64,000 nucleotides of DNA from Micromonospora chokoriensis (GCF_000718555.1 NZ_JOAN01000018.1:71290-135289); one strand, 5' to 3'; counted from the first letter of the stretch, positions 16,288-25,903 are shown. Program-made: numbers and translations. The notes: generated from the letters alone by a model not told the origin.

Positions 16288-18551
16288 ACTCCGACCCGGC
16301 GGTCCGCCCGGCGCCTGAGGGTACGCCTGCGGCCGAGTCCGCCGCTGAGCCGGCTGCACCATCCGCCCCCGCCGGCTCAGATTCGGCAGATGGGTCCTCT
16401 GGTTCGCAACAGGGGCTGCATCCTGAGGCAAGCCTGGATGGCAGCGACCAGCGAGATCCCGAGGACCTGACAGACGCAATCGACGAGCGCAACGATGATC
16501 GTGACTCGCTCGGCGACTTCATCCGTTCCAATCCCACCCTTCGCTCCTTCGTGTCACGCAATGGCAGCGGATATCGGATCGAGGATCTGACCAACGCAGG
16601 TCCCAGTGCGTTCGGCGATCGGGCAACGGTCATCGGGAGCATGTTCGTTGGGTCGGATAGTCCGAAGGCAAGACTCTTCGCCGATCGGATTGCCGACCTG
16701 ACCACTAGGCGACGAACTTTCGTCCGGCCACGTCACTTTGCTGAGTTGCAGGACCGGTTGCGGCGTCATCGAGTGGTGGGACTTGCTGGTGCTGTCGGCA
16801 GCGGCCGATCGACAGTCGCCTGCGTCGCCCTCGCAGAACATCGCGGCCACGACAGGGTCATGGAGATAGTGCTGCACCCCGGACTGGACGATGTTCGGGT
16901 GATCCGGGAACAGCCCGACCTTCTGAAGCAGGGGTTCGGCTATGTCGTCAAGGTCGGTGGCCGGCAGGTCCGAGGCACCCTTCGGTCCGTCGAGGCAGTG
17001 TTCGAGGAGAGGGACTGCAGCGGTGTCATCATTCGGGACCTCGATGACCCCGAGGCATCCATCCACCGGGCGGAGGTGTTCCATCACTCGGCCTCGCCCG
17101 CAGACGTCTTCCACCAGCATCTCCTGCAATACCTCGGCGACAAGTGCGTCGGAAGCTGCGCCGACTGCGATCGCAGTTGCGGGAGTGCGTACGCCTCCAG
17201 GATGCTCACGCCGGAGGTACGTCGATTGCTCGACCTGCTCTCCAGGCCTAGCGAGTGCGTCCTGCATGCGGAAAGGATCGCGCGCGAGGTCCCCGCAGAC
17301 GCTGCTGGCGTCGCCGCTCTGTTGCCATCGGAGGACAAGTGGCATCGCGATCGAGCAAGGCAGATCCTCCTGCTGCCCGACGACAAGGAGATGGTCTTTC
17401 AGAACAGGCCCGTTCAGCATCGACGAGCACTCAGGATCGCCTACGCCGCATTTGCCGGACAATCAATGGCCAGGGTCTCGGAAGGGGCTGGGCTGCTGCT
17501 CGGCAAGCTTGACCGACTCTTCACCGAGCCGGCCATCGGCCGACCTGCCCTGCTCAACGACATCCCCGCGTTGCTGGGTCAGGAACTCGGGGCGGGCTGG
17601 CACGACAGGGTCACGGAGAGGGCGTCCTTACATACGACCACCAGGGTCGCCCAGGCTGCCCCCGAGCTGGTGAGAGCCATCCTCGATGTTGCCTGGAACG
17701 ATTTCGACAATACCCGCCCAGCCCTCATCGAGTGGGTCGACGAACTCGCCGCCCACCCGGCCCGCGGGTTCAGCAGTTGTGCCGCTGTCGCCGCGGCCAT
17801 CTTCGCCACTCACGACTTCGATCAGGTCTACGAGGAGGTGATCGGGCGTTGGGCCAGGGACCGGAAGCGGAGGCTACGGAAGGCGGCTGCAGCTGCGATG
17901 GCCTCAGCCGCGAACCTGGACGGTGCGGTAGCGCTCGGTTTCACGGTGAGCCCGCGAGTCAGAGCCGATGTCGGTAGAAAGCTGGAGTGGCTGGCCCACT
18001 CCAACTCGGCGATGGAACGCGACACAGCAGCGATGGTGTGGGGGATGGGTTACATACCACGTCATCCGGTCCAGACAGCAAGGGCCCTCACTGCAGTGGC
18101 GGCCAACGCCAACGCGTCATCCGGTTGGACCGTCTCGGACGCGATCGAGAAACTGTCCGGAAGATACGGCAGTGCATGGACGATCGATGTTCTCGCCTGG
18201 TGGCTCGACAGCGACAACGATGCGCTCCGTGCGGGTGCTACTCGTGCCTTTCTGAACTGGTTGGACGAGCCGCGCACCGGAGGCGCTGATCAGCTCGTGG
18301 CTCTTCTGGATGCCGAGCCCTCGATGGTCGACCGGGTAGCCACGCTCTGGCGAGTCGTGCTCATCGATCCCGAATACTCGGTCTCCGCATGGCGCCACCT
18401 CGCCGTTTGGATGCGCAGGGGTTCCCGCGACGCGCGTCTCAACGAACCCATCCGGGCACTCGCAAGGCAGCTGGCCGCTGAACATGCGATCCGTTCCCGT
18501 CTGCGCTACTGGCTCTCTCGCGCCTCAATGACGCCCCCATCCGCCGCCTGA
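16284..18551 (+). CDS. STAND-like P-loop protein with helical-repeat C-terminus
   Basis: 755-aa protein. Residues 1-75 are low-complexity and acidic. Residues 104-112 carry N-A-G-P-S-A-F-G-D, shared with the tail of the preceding cyclase-like protein. A P-loop is at 169-176 (GAVGSGRS), with Arg in place of the usual Walker A Lys; a Walker B-like strand GVIIRDLDDP follows around residue 250. A cysteine knot C-x3-C-x2-C-x3-C lies near residue 288. The C-terminal ~380 residues are Ala/Leu-rich helices resembling HEAT-type repeats. The layout (signalling motif, NTPase, sensor repeats) is that of STAND/NACHT-like conflict proteins. GTG start overlaps the upstream stop. Function not recognised by name; defence sensor is inference. 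Confidence 0.6.
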   Translation: MNSDPAVRPAPEGTPAAESAAEPAAPSAPAGSDSADGSSGSQQGLHPEASLDGSDQRDPEDLTDAIDERNDDRDSLGDFIRSNPTLRSFVSRNGSGYRIEDLTNAGPSAFGDRATVIGSMFVGSDSPKARLFADRIADLTTRRRTFVRPRHFAELQDRLRRHRVVGLAGAVGSGRSTVACVALAEHRGHDRVMEIVLHPGLDDVRVIREQPDLLKQGFGYVVKVGGRQVRGTLRSVEAVFEERDCSGVIIRDLDDPEASIHRAEVFHHSASPADVFHQHLLQYLGDKCVGSCADCDRSCGSAYASRMLTPEVRRLLDLLSRPSECVLHAERIAREVPADAAGVAALLPSEDKWHRDRARQILLLPDDKEMVFQNRPVQHRRALRIAYAAFAGQSMARVSEGAGLLLGKLDRLFTEPAIGRPALLNDIPALLGQELGAGWHDRVTERASLHTTTRVAQAAPELVRAILDVAWNDFDNTRPALIEWVDELAAHPARGFSSCAAVAAAIFATHDFDQVYEEVIGRWARDRKRRLRKAAAAAMASAANLDGAVALGFTVSPRVRADVGRKLEWLAHSNSAMERDTAAMVWGMGYIPRHPVQTARALTAVAANANASSGWTVSDAIEKLSGRYGSAWTIDVLAWWLDSDNDALRAGATRAFLNWLDEPRTGGADQLVALLDAEPSMVDRVATLWRVVLIDPEYSVSAWRHLAVWMRRGSRDARLNEPIRALARQLAAEHAIRSRLRYWLSRASMTPPSAA

Positions 18552-18564
18552 TCCAGGAGCCGCC

Positions 18565-19440
18565 ATGACAGCCGAGAATCAAGGTTCCCCGGCGTTTGGG
18601 CTGCACCATGCCCGGGCCGGCATCCGCCTCCTGCTGAGCCGCGTCCGAGCTGCGTTCGCCTATCGCGAGCGGCCGCCGGCACCGGACCTCACCCAGCGCC
18701 GCCGCCACCCGAGACCGGTCGTCGTGCCGGCTCGCGGCTACGTCTTCACCTTCGAAATACACCTGGTCCTCACCTGGTACTCGGAAGGCTTGAGGGAGGA
18801 CCAGCTCGGAGCGTGGTCGCTGCAGTTCGCCGACCTCGCCCGTAGAGACGTGGAACACCAGGCAGCGAATCTCGCTCGGCATTTCCATCCTCACCAGGCG
18901 GGTGCCCTGGAGATCCAGCTCAACCGTGAGCTTTCGCGAACTCGTCGGCGTTACGAGCGCCAAGGGATTGTGTTGCACTGCAGGCCGGAGGTGCGGGTGA
19001 AGCTCGACGAGGAGGTAAAAGCGGAACTCCGACATGCCCACCTGCAACGGCTGAGGGAGGAGAGCGAGCACGAGCTGCGGCTCCGACGGATCCAGTTGAC
19101 CGACCAACTGACCCAACGCTGGATCGCACTGATCGATCGTCTACGCCAAAGCCCTCTGGCGCACGCCGCCCTCCGTCTCAGCGATCGGGATCTCGCCGAC
19201 ATCCTGGACGAATTCGTTCTGAAGGAGGAGCGGTCGAACGTCGAGCAGCTGGCTTTTCGTTTAGAGGAAGCCCTGCGCCGTAGCGGCCGGGTCGGGCAGC
19301 CCTTGGAAGAGCACGAGGCGACGGAGATCATCAAGCTGCTGGATGACATCCTCAGGGAGGAGGAGACTGCCCCTACTCCTGCCGCTTCCCGGATGAACGG
19401 GAATGGGCGACACACGGCGCCGCCCGCGGGCCGTTCATGA
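18565..19440 (+). CDS. Coiled-coil protein of unknown function
   Basis: 291-aa soluble protein, not recognised. After a basic N-terminus, residues ~55-140 alternate strands and helices (VFTFEIHLVLTWYSEGLRED; GIVLHCRPEVRVKLDEEV). A long charged coiled coil follows at ~140-190 with many Arg/Glu/Leu, then more helices and a disordered tail. A strand-rich globular part feeding a long coiled coil is reminiscent of SPFH/band-7 proteins, but no diagnostic motif is present. It begins 13 nt after the STAND-like stop and is in the same operon; its stop overlaps an in-frame ATG of the pglW reading frame, although pglW more likely starts at 19518. It probably works with the cyclase-like and STAND-like proteins. 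Confidence 0.6.
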   Translation: MTAENQGSPAFGLHHARAGIRLLLSRVRAAFAYRERPPAPDLTQRRRHPRPVVVPARGYVFTFEIHLVLTWYSEGLREDQLGAWSLQFADLARRDVEHQAANLARHFHPHQAGALEIQLNRELSRTRRRYERQGIVLHCRPEVRVKLDEEVKAELRHAHLQRLREESEHELRLRRIQLTDQLTQRWIALIDRLRQSPLAHAALRLSDRDLADILDEFVLKEERSNVEQLAFRLEEALRRSGRVGQPLEEHEATEIIKLLDDILREEETAPTPAASRMNGNGRHTAPPAGRS

Positions 19441-19504
19441 CAGGCGGTGAAACAAGAACACCCAGAAGCGGGCGGCGGGCCGCCGTCTATCGGCCGCCTC
19501 ACCC

Positions 19505-19510
19505 TAGGAT
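19505..19510 (+). promoter_or_regulatory. -10 box for leaderless pglW
   Basis: TAGGAT ends 7 nt before the ATG at 19518, the spacing expected if transcription starts at or next to the A of ATG. There is no Shine-Dalgarno sequence in the intervening bases. The same geometry is seen at pglX and pglY. Confidence 0.55.
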
Positions 19511-19517
19511 CTCTGGA

Positions 19518-22500
19518 ATGCAGGAGGGCCGTTGGACGACGATCACGCCGTCGCAGTTCGCGCACGAGCGGGAGGCGCTGGCGCACGTCCAAGCGCTGCT
19601 GCCGGACAGTGAGCCCTACCGCGCCTGGTCGAACTTCACCTTCACCGCCCAGACCGGGCACCCCTACGAGGTCGACCTGTTGGTCGCCGCGCCCGGCGGC
19701 CTCTACCTCATCGAGATCAAGAGCCTGAACGGCCGCCTACGGTCCAGCGGCTCTAACTGGATCCTCCAGGGCCCGAACGGCACCCGCACCTTTGACAACC
19801 CGCTGCATCTGGCCGACGCCAAGGCCAAGAAACTCAAGTCGCTGCTCCAAGTGGCTGCCTCGCGACGCAAGGGTCAGCAGGTCAGGATCCCGTTCGTGCA
19901 GGCGGCGGTGTTCCTCTCCAAGTCTGGCCTGCGGGTAGAGCTGTCGGACCATCATCTGCACGGCATCTTCGGTCCGGAGCCGGCCCCGGGTCACGAACCG
20001 GGGCCGTTGCCGACGATCACCTCGCTGCTGCAGCGTCCACCGCAGGACGAACGGCAGCGGGTCACCAAGGAAATGTCGGCCGCTTTGCCCGACCTCCTCG
20101 ACGCCGTGGGCATCGCCCGTAGCCGCCGGCACTACCAGATCGGCGCGTGGGAGTTGGAAACCCGCCCGTTCGACATCGGCCCCACCTGGCAGGACCACCA
20201 GGCGCGGCACCGCGACCTGGAGCGCGAACGTCGCCGGGTGAGGATCTACCTGGTCGAGCGCAACGCCGTGCAGACCGAACGGGCCAGCATCGAACGTGCC
20301 GCCAAGCGCGAGATGCTGGCCCTGCACGGCATCAACCACCCGGGCATCGTGCAGGTCGACGCGATGGAGTCGCACGAGGCCGGCCCGGCGCTGATCTTCC
20401 GGTATGACCCGCGGTCGGTGCGTCTCGACCACTACATCGCCCAGTACGGCGACCGTCTCGACGCGCTGAGCCGACTCGCGATGATCCGACAACTCGCCGA
20501 GACGGTGGCGTACGCACACGGTCGACGGCTGCACCACCGTGCACTCTCTGCCCGTAGCGTGTTGGTGAACCCTGGCCGGACGCGGCGTGGTGGCATTGAC
20601 GACGAAGCGTGGCTGACACCTCAACTACAGATAAGTGACTGGCAAGCGGCGACCCGAAGCGCGGACAGTGCTGGTGGCAGCAGTGGCCAGCCAGTGACTC
20701 TCTCCTCGCACGCGACAGCTCATATCGAGCGCTCCGCCGAGGCGTACCTCGCGCCGGAGTTGACCGCGCCGACGCCGGACGCGGTGGCGATGGATGTCTT
20801 CGGCTTGGGCGCACTGGCGTACCTGATCCTGACCGGTCAACCACCGGCCACGAAGCGCCCCGAACTGCTGGCCCGATTGGCCCGGGACAACGGTCTGCGG
20901 GCCACCGCTGTTGCCGACGGCATCAGCGAGTTCGCCGACGAGTTGATCCAGGCTGCCACCGCACCGGTTCCGGCCCAGCGGCTCACTACGGTCGCCGACT
21001 TCGTCGAGATGCTGCAGCTCGTCGAGGACGAGTTGACCAGTCCGCCACCGGGCTCGGCGCACCCGGAGGAGCCGGCGCACGAGCAGCCCGACCCGCTCGA
21101 GGCGCGTGGGGGCGACCGAGTCGGCGAGTGGAAGATCGTCCGCCGCCTCGGCACCGGCTCGACCTGTCGGGCGTTCCTCGGCTTCAACGAGCGCACCCGG
21201 CGGGAAGAGGTCCTGAAGGTCGGGCTCTCCGACGAAAAGGGTGCCCGGCTGGCGCACGAGGCCCGGGTGCTCGGCCCGCTCACCGACTCCCGGGTGATCC
21301 GGCTGGCCCGGCCGGAGCCGTTGCAACTGGGCAACCGCACTGTCGTAGTGCTCGAACACGCTGGCGACCACACGCTGGCGCGCAAGCTGCGCGACGACGG
21401 CCGGCTCACTGTCGACGAGTTGGAGACGTACAGCGACTACCTCTTCGGCGCCCTCGACTACCTGGAGGGTGAGGGCGTCTACCACCGCGACATCAAGCCG
21501 GACAACATCGCCATCCGGATCCGGCCCAACCGCACCCGGCAGCTGGTGCTCTTTGACTTCTCCCTGGCCGGAGTCTCGGTCAAGGAGATCACCGCTGGCA
21601 CTCCTCGCTACCTGGACCCGTTCCTCGGCACCGCCAACCGTCAGGTCTACGACAAGCACGCCGAGTGGTACGCGCTCGCGGTCACCCTGCACGAGATGGC
21701 GTCCGGAGAGCTGCCGGTCTGGGGCGACGGCGGCACCGAACCGCAACTCACCGACGGTCCGCCGGTGCTGGCCGCCGAGGCGTTCGACCCGGCGATCCGC
21801 GACGGCCTTGTGGAGTTCTTCCAGCGAGCACTGCACCGGGACCACCGTCGACGCCACGCGTCGCTGAAGGACCTGCGCGACGCCTGGCAGGACGTGTTCC
21901 GCCGCTCGGACGCGAGCACCCCGGTCGGCACCGATCACCCAGACGTCGACGAGCCGGACGAGCAGGTCGCCGCGGTGGCCCGCGACGAGGCCGTTGGCAA
22001 GGCGACCCGGGCCACCACGCTGGAGGCCGCCGGTCTCACCCCACGCGCCGTCTCGGCCGCACACCGCCTGGATGCCACCACCGTCGGTGAGCTGCTCGCG
22101 GTCGCGAACAAGCTCGCGCACCTGCCCGGTCTCGGGGCGAAGACCCGCCAGGAGCTGCAACGCCGGGTCAAGGAGTGGCGACAGCGCCTGGGGGAGCGGG
22201 AAACGCTGCCCACCACGCCCGCCGCCCGCAAGGCGGCAAGCGAAGAAGCGGCCACCGAGACCTCTTCCGGTCACGGCGACACCGATCTGGTACGCGTCGG
22301 TCTGGACGCCATCGCCACACTGCTCGTCCCGGCGAAGAACGGCCGCAACGCCACGGAGATCGAGGGCACCCGGCTGCTGCTGCACCTACCCGACGAGTCA
22401 GGTGCGCTGCCGGCGTTGCAGCTCTGGCCGCAGCAGCCGCAGGTGGCCACCGCGCTGGGCGTCACCGCCGGTCGGGTCGCGCAGATCCTCGGCAAGCAGC

Positions 22501-23939
22501 GCAAACGCTGGCACGAGATCCCGGTAGTCGGCAGCGTGCGTACCCAGATCATCGAGCTGTTGCACGACGGCGGCCGGGTGATGGGCGTCGCCGAACTGGC
22601 CGCGGCGCTGCTCAGTAGCCGCGGCTCGGTGCGCACCGGCGACGCGCTGCGTCTCGCGGTGGCCGTCGCGGCGGTACGCGCCGCCGTGGAGGTCGACGCG
22701 CTCGCCGACGAGCCACGCCTGCTGCTGCGCCGGCACGCCCGCGCCGACATCGACGGCAAGCCGCACCCGCGCGGCGACCGGCTTCTAGTGGCGCTGGAGG
22801 TCAGTGATGACGACGCGCCGGACACCCCGGCCGCGCCGGCGCTGCTCGACTACGCCGACGCGCTCGGCAAGGCCGCCGACAAGCTCGCCGCGAGTGAGGT
22901 GCTGCCCAGCCCCGCAACAGTGCTGCGTACCCTCGCGGCGGTGACCGCACCCGGCGGCGCGGCTGAGGCGTTCGACGAACGGCGACGGGTGGTGCTCGCC
23001 GCGGTGGCCTCCGAGCGGGCCGCCGCCACCGCGCGGCTGGAGCTCTACCCGCGCGACCTGGACCCGGTGCGGGCGCTACGGCTGGCCCAGGCCGGCGTGG
23101 TGCCGCCGACGAGCGCGTCTGATGGTCGGAAGGGGCTGACTCCAACGCACGTCGCGGACCGGGTCACCGCGCGCTTCCCGGAGCTGGACCCGCTGCCGGG
23201 TCACCCTAAACTGGATCGGCTGCTGGCCGAGGCGGGCTTCGAGCTTCGCTGGGACCGCGACCGGTACGTCTCGCCACCGCCCCGCGCGGCCTCGTCCTCG
23301 GTGTCGATCATCCAACGGCGCCCGTCGGTCACCGCCGCACCGAGCCGGTGGACGGCGGACTCTCCGGAGTTGGCGGCGGCGATGCGCGCCGAGGAGCGGC
23401 TGGCCGGCGCGCGGTCCGCGGGCGGGTTCCGGGCGCTGACGGTACGCCTCGACCGCTACCACCTGGCCCGGGAGGAGTTGGCGCGGCGCTTCGACGCCCG
23501 GCCGGTCAACGTGGCGTCCCGCTTCCTGAATCACCTGCACGCCCTGGTCGACGCCCGCCCGAAGCCGACGTGGGAGACCGTGCTCAGCGCGGACATCGCC
23601 CAGGAGGGGTCGCGGCCGGCGATCAAACTGGGGGAGTACGTCGAGCAGGCGTGGCAGCTGACCGTGCCATCGCTACACGCCTCGCTGTCTGCTGCGGAGG
23701 GGCCGGTGCTGCTGCACGACGCGGCGGTGCTGGCGCGGTACCGGGCGATGGAGCGGCTGCACGAGGTGGCTGACGCGGCGCGCGGTGGGGCGGGAGACGT
23801 CTGGCTGCTCTGCCCGATGGAGGATCCGGCGCTGCTGCCCAAGCTGGACGGTGCGGTAGTGCGGGTGGGTGACAACGAGTGGATCGCGCTACCGGACGCC
23901 TGGGTCGTCAACGCCCACCGGAGTTCTGCCTCGGCCTAG
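19518..23939 (+). CDS. pglW: BREX type 2 (Pgl) serine/threonine kinase PglW
   Basis: 1473-aa multidomain protein. The N-terminal ~120 residues are a NERD-type nuclease-related domain (YEVDLLVAAPGGLYLIEIK, with the D...E-x-K pattern). A first kinase-like domain (~230-510) is degenerate: its catalytic loop reads HHRALSARSVLV, lacking the Asp. A second kinase domain (~530-800) has EEVLKVGL, the loop YHRDIKPDNIAI and DFS in place of DFG. Later come a helix-hairpin-helix-like stretch (AHLPGLGAKTRQEL) and a long helical C-terminus. This order and size are those of PglW. The start at 19518 gives MQEGRWTTITPSQF, like other PglW N-termini; an ATG at 19437 overlapping the upstream gene would add 27 residues. 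PglW phosphorylates Pgl components in the phage growth limitation pathway. Confidence 0.92.
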   Translation: MQEGRWTTITPSQFAHEREALAHVQALLPDSEPYRAWSNFTFTAQTGHPYEVDLLVAAPGGLYLIEIKSLNGRLRSSGSNWILQGPNGTRTFDNPLHLADAKAKKLKSLLQVAASRRKGQQVRIPFVQAAVFLSKSGLRVELSDHHLHGIFGPEPAPGHEPGPLPTITSLLQRPPQDERQRVTKEMSAALPDLLDAVGIARSRRHYQIGAWELETRPFDIGPTWQDHQARHRDLERERRRVRIYLVERNAVQTERASIERAAKREMLALHGINHPGIVQVDAMESHEAGPALIFRYDPRSVRLDHYIAQYGDRLDALSRLAMIRQLAETVAYAHGRRLHHRALSARSVLVNPGRTRRGGIDDEAWLTPQLQISDWQAATRSADSAGGSSGQPVTLSSHATAHIERSAEAYLAPELTAPTPDAVAMDVFGLGALAYLILTGQPPATKRPELLARLARDNGLRATAVADGISEFADELIQAATAPVPAQRLTTVADFVEMLQLVEDELTSPPPGSAHPEEPAHEQPDPLEARGGDRVGEWKIVRRLGTGSTCRAFLGFNERTRREEVLKVGLSDEKGARLAHEARVLGPLTDSRVIRLARPEPLQLGNRTVVVLEHAGDHTLARKLRDDGRLTVDELETYSDYLFGALDYLEGEGVYHRDIKPDNIAIRIRPNRTRQLVLFDFSLAGVSVKEITAGTPRYLDPFLGTANRQVYDKHAEWYALAVTLHEMASGELPVWGDGGTEPQLTDGPPVLAAEAFDPAIRDGLVEFFQRALHRDHRRRHASLKDLRDAWQDVFRRSDASTPVGTDHPDVDEPDEQVAAVARDEAVGKATRATTLEAAGLTPRAVSAAHRLDATTVGELLAVANKLAHLPGLGAKTRQELQRRVKEWRQRLGERETLPTTPAARKAASEEAATETSSGHGDTDLVRVGLDAIATLLVPAKNGRNATEIEGTRLLLHLPDESGALPALQLWPQQPQVATALGVTAGRVAQILGKQRKRWHEIPVVGSVRTQIIELLHDGGRVMGVAELAAALLSSRGSVRTGDALRLAVAVAAVRAAVEVDALADEPRLLLRRHARADIDGKPHPRGDRLLVALEVSDDDAPDTPAAPALLDYADALGKAADKLAASEVLPSPATVLRTLAAVTAPGGAAEAFDERRRVVLAAVASERAAATARLELYPRDLDPVRALRLAQAGVVPPTSASDGRKGLTPTHVADRVTARFPELDPLPGHPKLDRLLAEAGFELRWDRDRYVSPPPRAASSSVSIIQRRPSVTAAPSRWTADSPELAAAMRAEERLAGARSAGGFRALTVRLDRYHLAREELARRFDARPVNVASRFLNHLHALVDARPKPTWETVLSADIAQEGSRPAIKLGEYVEQAWQLTVPSLHASLSAAEGPVLLHDAAVLARYRAMERLHEVADAARGGAGDVWLLCPMEDPALLPKLDGAVVRVGDNEWIALPDAWVVNAHRSSASA

Positions 23940-23979
23940 TGCGCTCAGTGAGGCTGGAGCTCCAAACCACGCGCTCTGG

Positions 23980-24780
23980 TCATTGGGCGGTGCTGCTCAC
24001 GTAACGGGCAACCGTGTTGCGTGCGACCGATCGCGCATCCGCATGAGCCGTCTGCTTTGAAATTCTTCCCGTTGCCCAGGCACGGGCTATTTTGGCGAGC
24101 GCGTCAGCACCTTCATTGAGGGGATGACCGGTGTGGCCTCGGACCTTCTCCACGCTGATTCGATCCGCGTTCTCTGCTACGAGATGCGCCAGTTGCAGGA
24201 TCGTTGATTTACGCCCGCCCGCCCGGTCCAGCGTGTAACCCGGCGGCATCTGCTCGCTACCGTAACGCCACAGGCTAATCAGATCGAGCGCGTCCTGGGA
24301 GTCACTAAGAATGCGGACCGGGTGGTGCCTGATGAGACGCCGAAGCGACCACCACATCGCCCGCAACTCGGTCTGCAGCACGCGAGCACCAATTATTCGG
24401 TGCGGCATCCGTGCCGCCCCAAGGCCATAAATGCCGTTCTCCCCAACGTAGCCCCAGCAGATGGGTCGCTGCCGGATGTCCATACCCTCCACGTGACGGT
24501 AGGAGCCATCAGTTCCAAGAAGAACACGCACCTGTGCTTCAAGGGCGAACTCCTCGATCTCGGACTGATGTGAGAAGTCGTCTTTACGGACGTCCGTACC
24601 CCAGCCCGCCCGCACTTCACGTGGCTTAGCTAGACGGCCCGGGTCGGGCAACTCGCACTGATACCTGGGGAACCTGTCGATCACCCAGGCCGGGTGCGCC
24701 CACTGGGCGTCCTCGCGTACAACGATGTATCGACAGTTCGTGCAGAGCCTTACCTCAGGTTCCTGCTGTCCTGTTGCCAC
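23980..24780 (-). CDS. RNase H family protein
   Basis: 266-aa protein. A short N-terminal segment has a C-x2-C pair (RLCTNCRYIVV) and a later Cys that might bind zinc. Residues ~100-245 are an RNase HI fold with the catalytic residues visible in order: Asp in LLGTDGSYR, Glu in QTELRAMWW, Asp in ILSDSQDALDL, and the terminal RGHTGHPLNEGADALAK with the conserved His/Asp. It should cut RNA in RNA:DNA hybrids. The GTG at 24780 is chosen because AAGGAGG lies 6 nt upstream; the open frame beyond it is antisense to the next gene. It is the last gene of a minus-strand set that includes a phosphoribosyltransferase and a deoxyribosyltransferase-like protein, 160 bp after the former. Confidence 0.82.
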   Translation of the reverse strand: MATGQQEPEVRLCTNCRYIVVREDAQWAHPAWVIDRFPRYQCELPDPGRLAKPREVRAGWGTDVRKDDFSHQSEIEEFALEAQVRVLLGTDGSYRHVEGMDIRQRPICWGYVGENGIYGLGAARMPHRIIGARVLQTELRAMWWSLRRLIRHHPVRILSDSQDALDLISLWRYGSEQMPPGYTLDRAGGRKSTILQLAHLVAENADRISVEKVRGHTGHPLNEGADALAKIARAWATGRISKQTAHADARSVARNTVARYVSSTAQ

Positions 24781-24940
24781 CGGTTGCCTCCTTACCGCAC
24801 AAGTGGACAACTCTAGGACGCGGTCATCCGCCGGGTGGCGTCCCGTCGGCATGCCGACATTGCGGTGGCGGGTTGCGCGAGGCCGCCCTTCTGGCCGAAG
24901 TTGGGCGGTGTGGTGGTGCGGGGGAAAGCGAGTGGATCTC

Positions 24941-25903
24941 TTACCGGACGTATGGATCGTCCACGCCCAAAGCAGCGGAGTCATCGCTTGACGGACGAGT
25001 ATCTGCCGCGGTCTCGGCGCTTCGCGCGACATCGTTGCCGGGAACCTGAAACGTTGTGCCCGCGTACGCGGGTGCCTCGTGTGCGAGGGCCTCCATGTTT
25101 TCGGGCGCGCGGGCGACGGCGAGGGCCGGGGAACCGTGCAGATCCCACAAGCCTGCCTCAACCCAGCAGAGCTGGCGGTACTTCTCCGGGGCCATGGCCT
25201 GCGAGCCGAAGTCCCAGCCGACTGCTGACACAGGCTTGCCAGCGAACTGCCGTCGGGCTCGCTCGCGGTAGGCGTCCCTGGTAACTGTCGCGGGATGCAG
25301 GAAAGACAGGTCGAACCCATTCTCGGCGAGCCCAAACGCGGCCAGGCCGAAAAGCATGGTGCACTCGATCCCGCTGCTGGCGCAATAGTCGGCGATGCGG
25401 GCTGCGCCGTGCAGGGCACCGGCGTATGACAGCACGTACAGTCGGCGGACTGGGTGGAACCGTCGGTACTCCCGTAGCGCTGCCACGATCGTGGCACCGG
25501 AGGCGACCGTGTCGCCGATCAGTAGCGTCGAACCACCAGCGTCGAACCGCGCGTAGGACACTTCGACGGTCGCGTCGTCGGAGGCGACGGCCACCCTGCT
25601 CGTGCAGACCAGATTCGCCGGCAGGTTCCGGCCCGCATCGAGGGCGACCGCCTCCGCGAGCTGGTATACCAGGCCCTTGCTCAGGATGATCAGCTCGGTG
25701 AGGTCGGCACCGTCGAGTTCGTCCCGGATGTGCCGGACGAACTCTCGGCTGCTAGCGAGGCAGGCCTGTCGGAACGGGAGGTCCGTCAGATTGCGGTCGA
25801 ACAAGAGCGCTTCCAGGTGCCGGTTGTGCACCAGGTGGAGACCTGTCACTCCCGTTCTGCTGCCAATCGACTCTATGACGCTGGACCCTGTGTCCTCGAT
25901 CAT
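24941..25903 (-). CDS. Phosphoribosyltransferase-like protein
   Basis: 320-aa protein. The type I phosphoribosyltransferase PRPP-binding loop is clear at STLLIGDTVASGATIVAAL (two acidic-type positions reduced to one Asp, then T-x-x-S-G-x-T), with a preceding ELIILSKGLVYQLAEAVAL strand-helix that forms the core sheet. The last ~50 residues are a variable tail. It would transfer ribose 5-phosphate to or from a base or other acceptor; the substrate is unknown. The ATG at 25903 overlaps the upstream stop by 4 nt (ATGA), so it is coupled to the deoxyribosyltransferase-like gene. Together they point to modification or breakdown of nucleotides as the effector step of the cluster (inference). Confidence 0.72.
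   Translation of the reverse strand: MIEDTGSSVIESIGSRTGVTGLHLVHNRHLEALLFDRNLTDLPFRQACLASSREFVRHIRDELDGADLTELIILSKGLVYQLAEAVALDAGRNLPANLVCTSRVAVASDDATVEVSYARFDAGGSTLLIGDTVASGATIVAALREYRRFHPVRRLYVLSYAGALHGAARIADYCASSGIECTMLFGLAAFGLAENGFDLSFLHPATVTRDAYRERARRQFAGKPVSAVGWDFGSQAMAPEKYRQLCWVEAGLWDLHGSPALAVARAPENMEALAHEAPAYAGTTFQVPGNDVARSAETAADTRPSSDDSAALGVDDPYVR

Noticed and set aside
24781..25497. N-terminal extension of the RNase H frame
   Set aside because: It is antisense-frame sequence over the phosphoribosyltransferase gene; a strong AAGGAGG site fixes the start at 24780.
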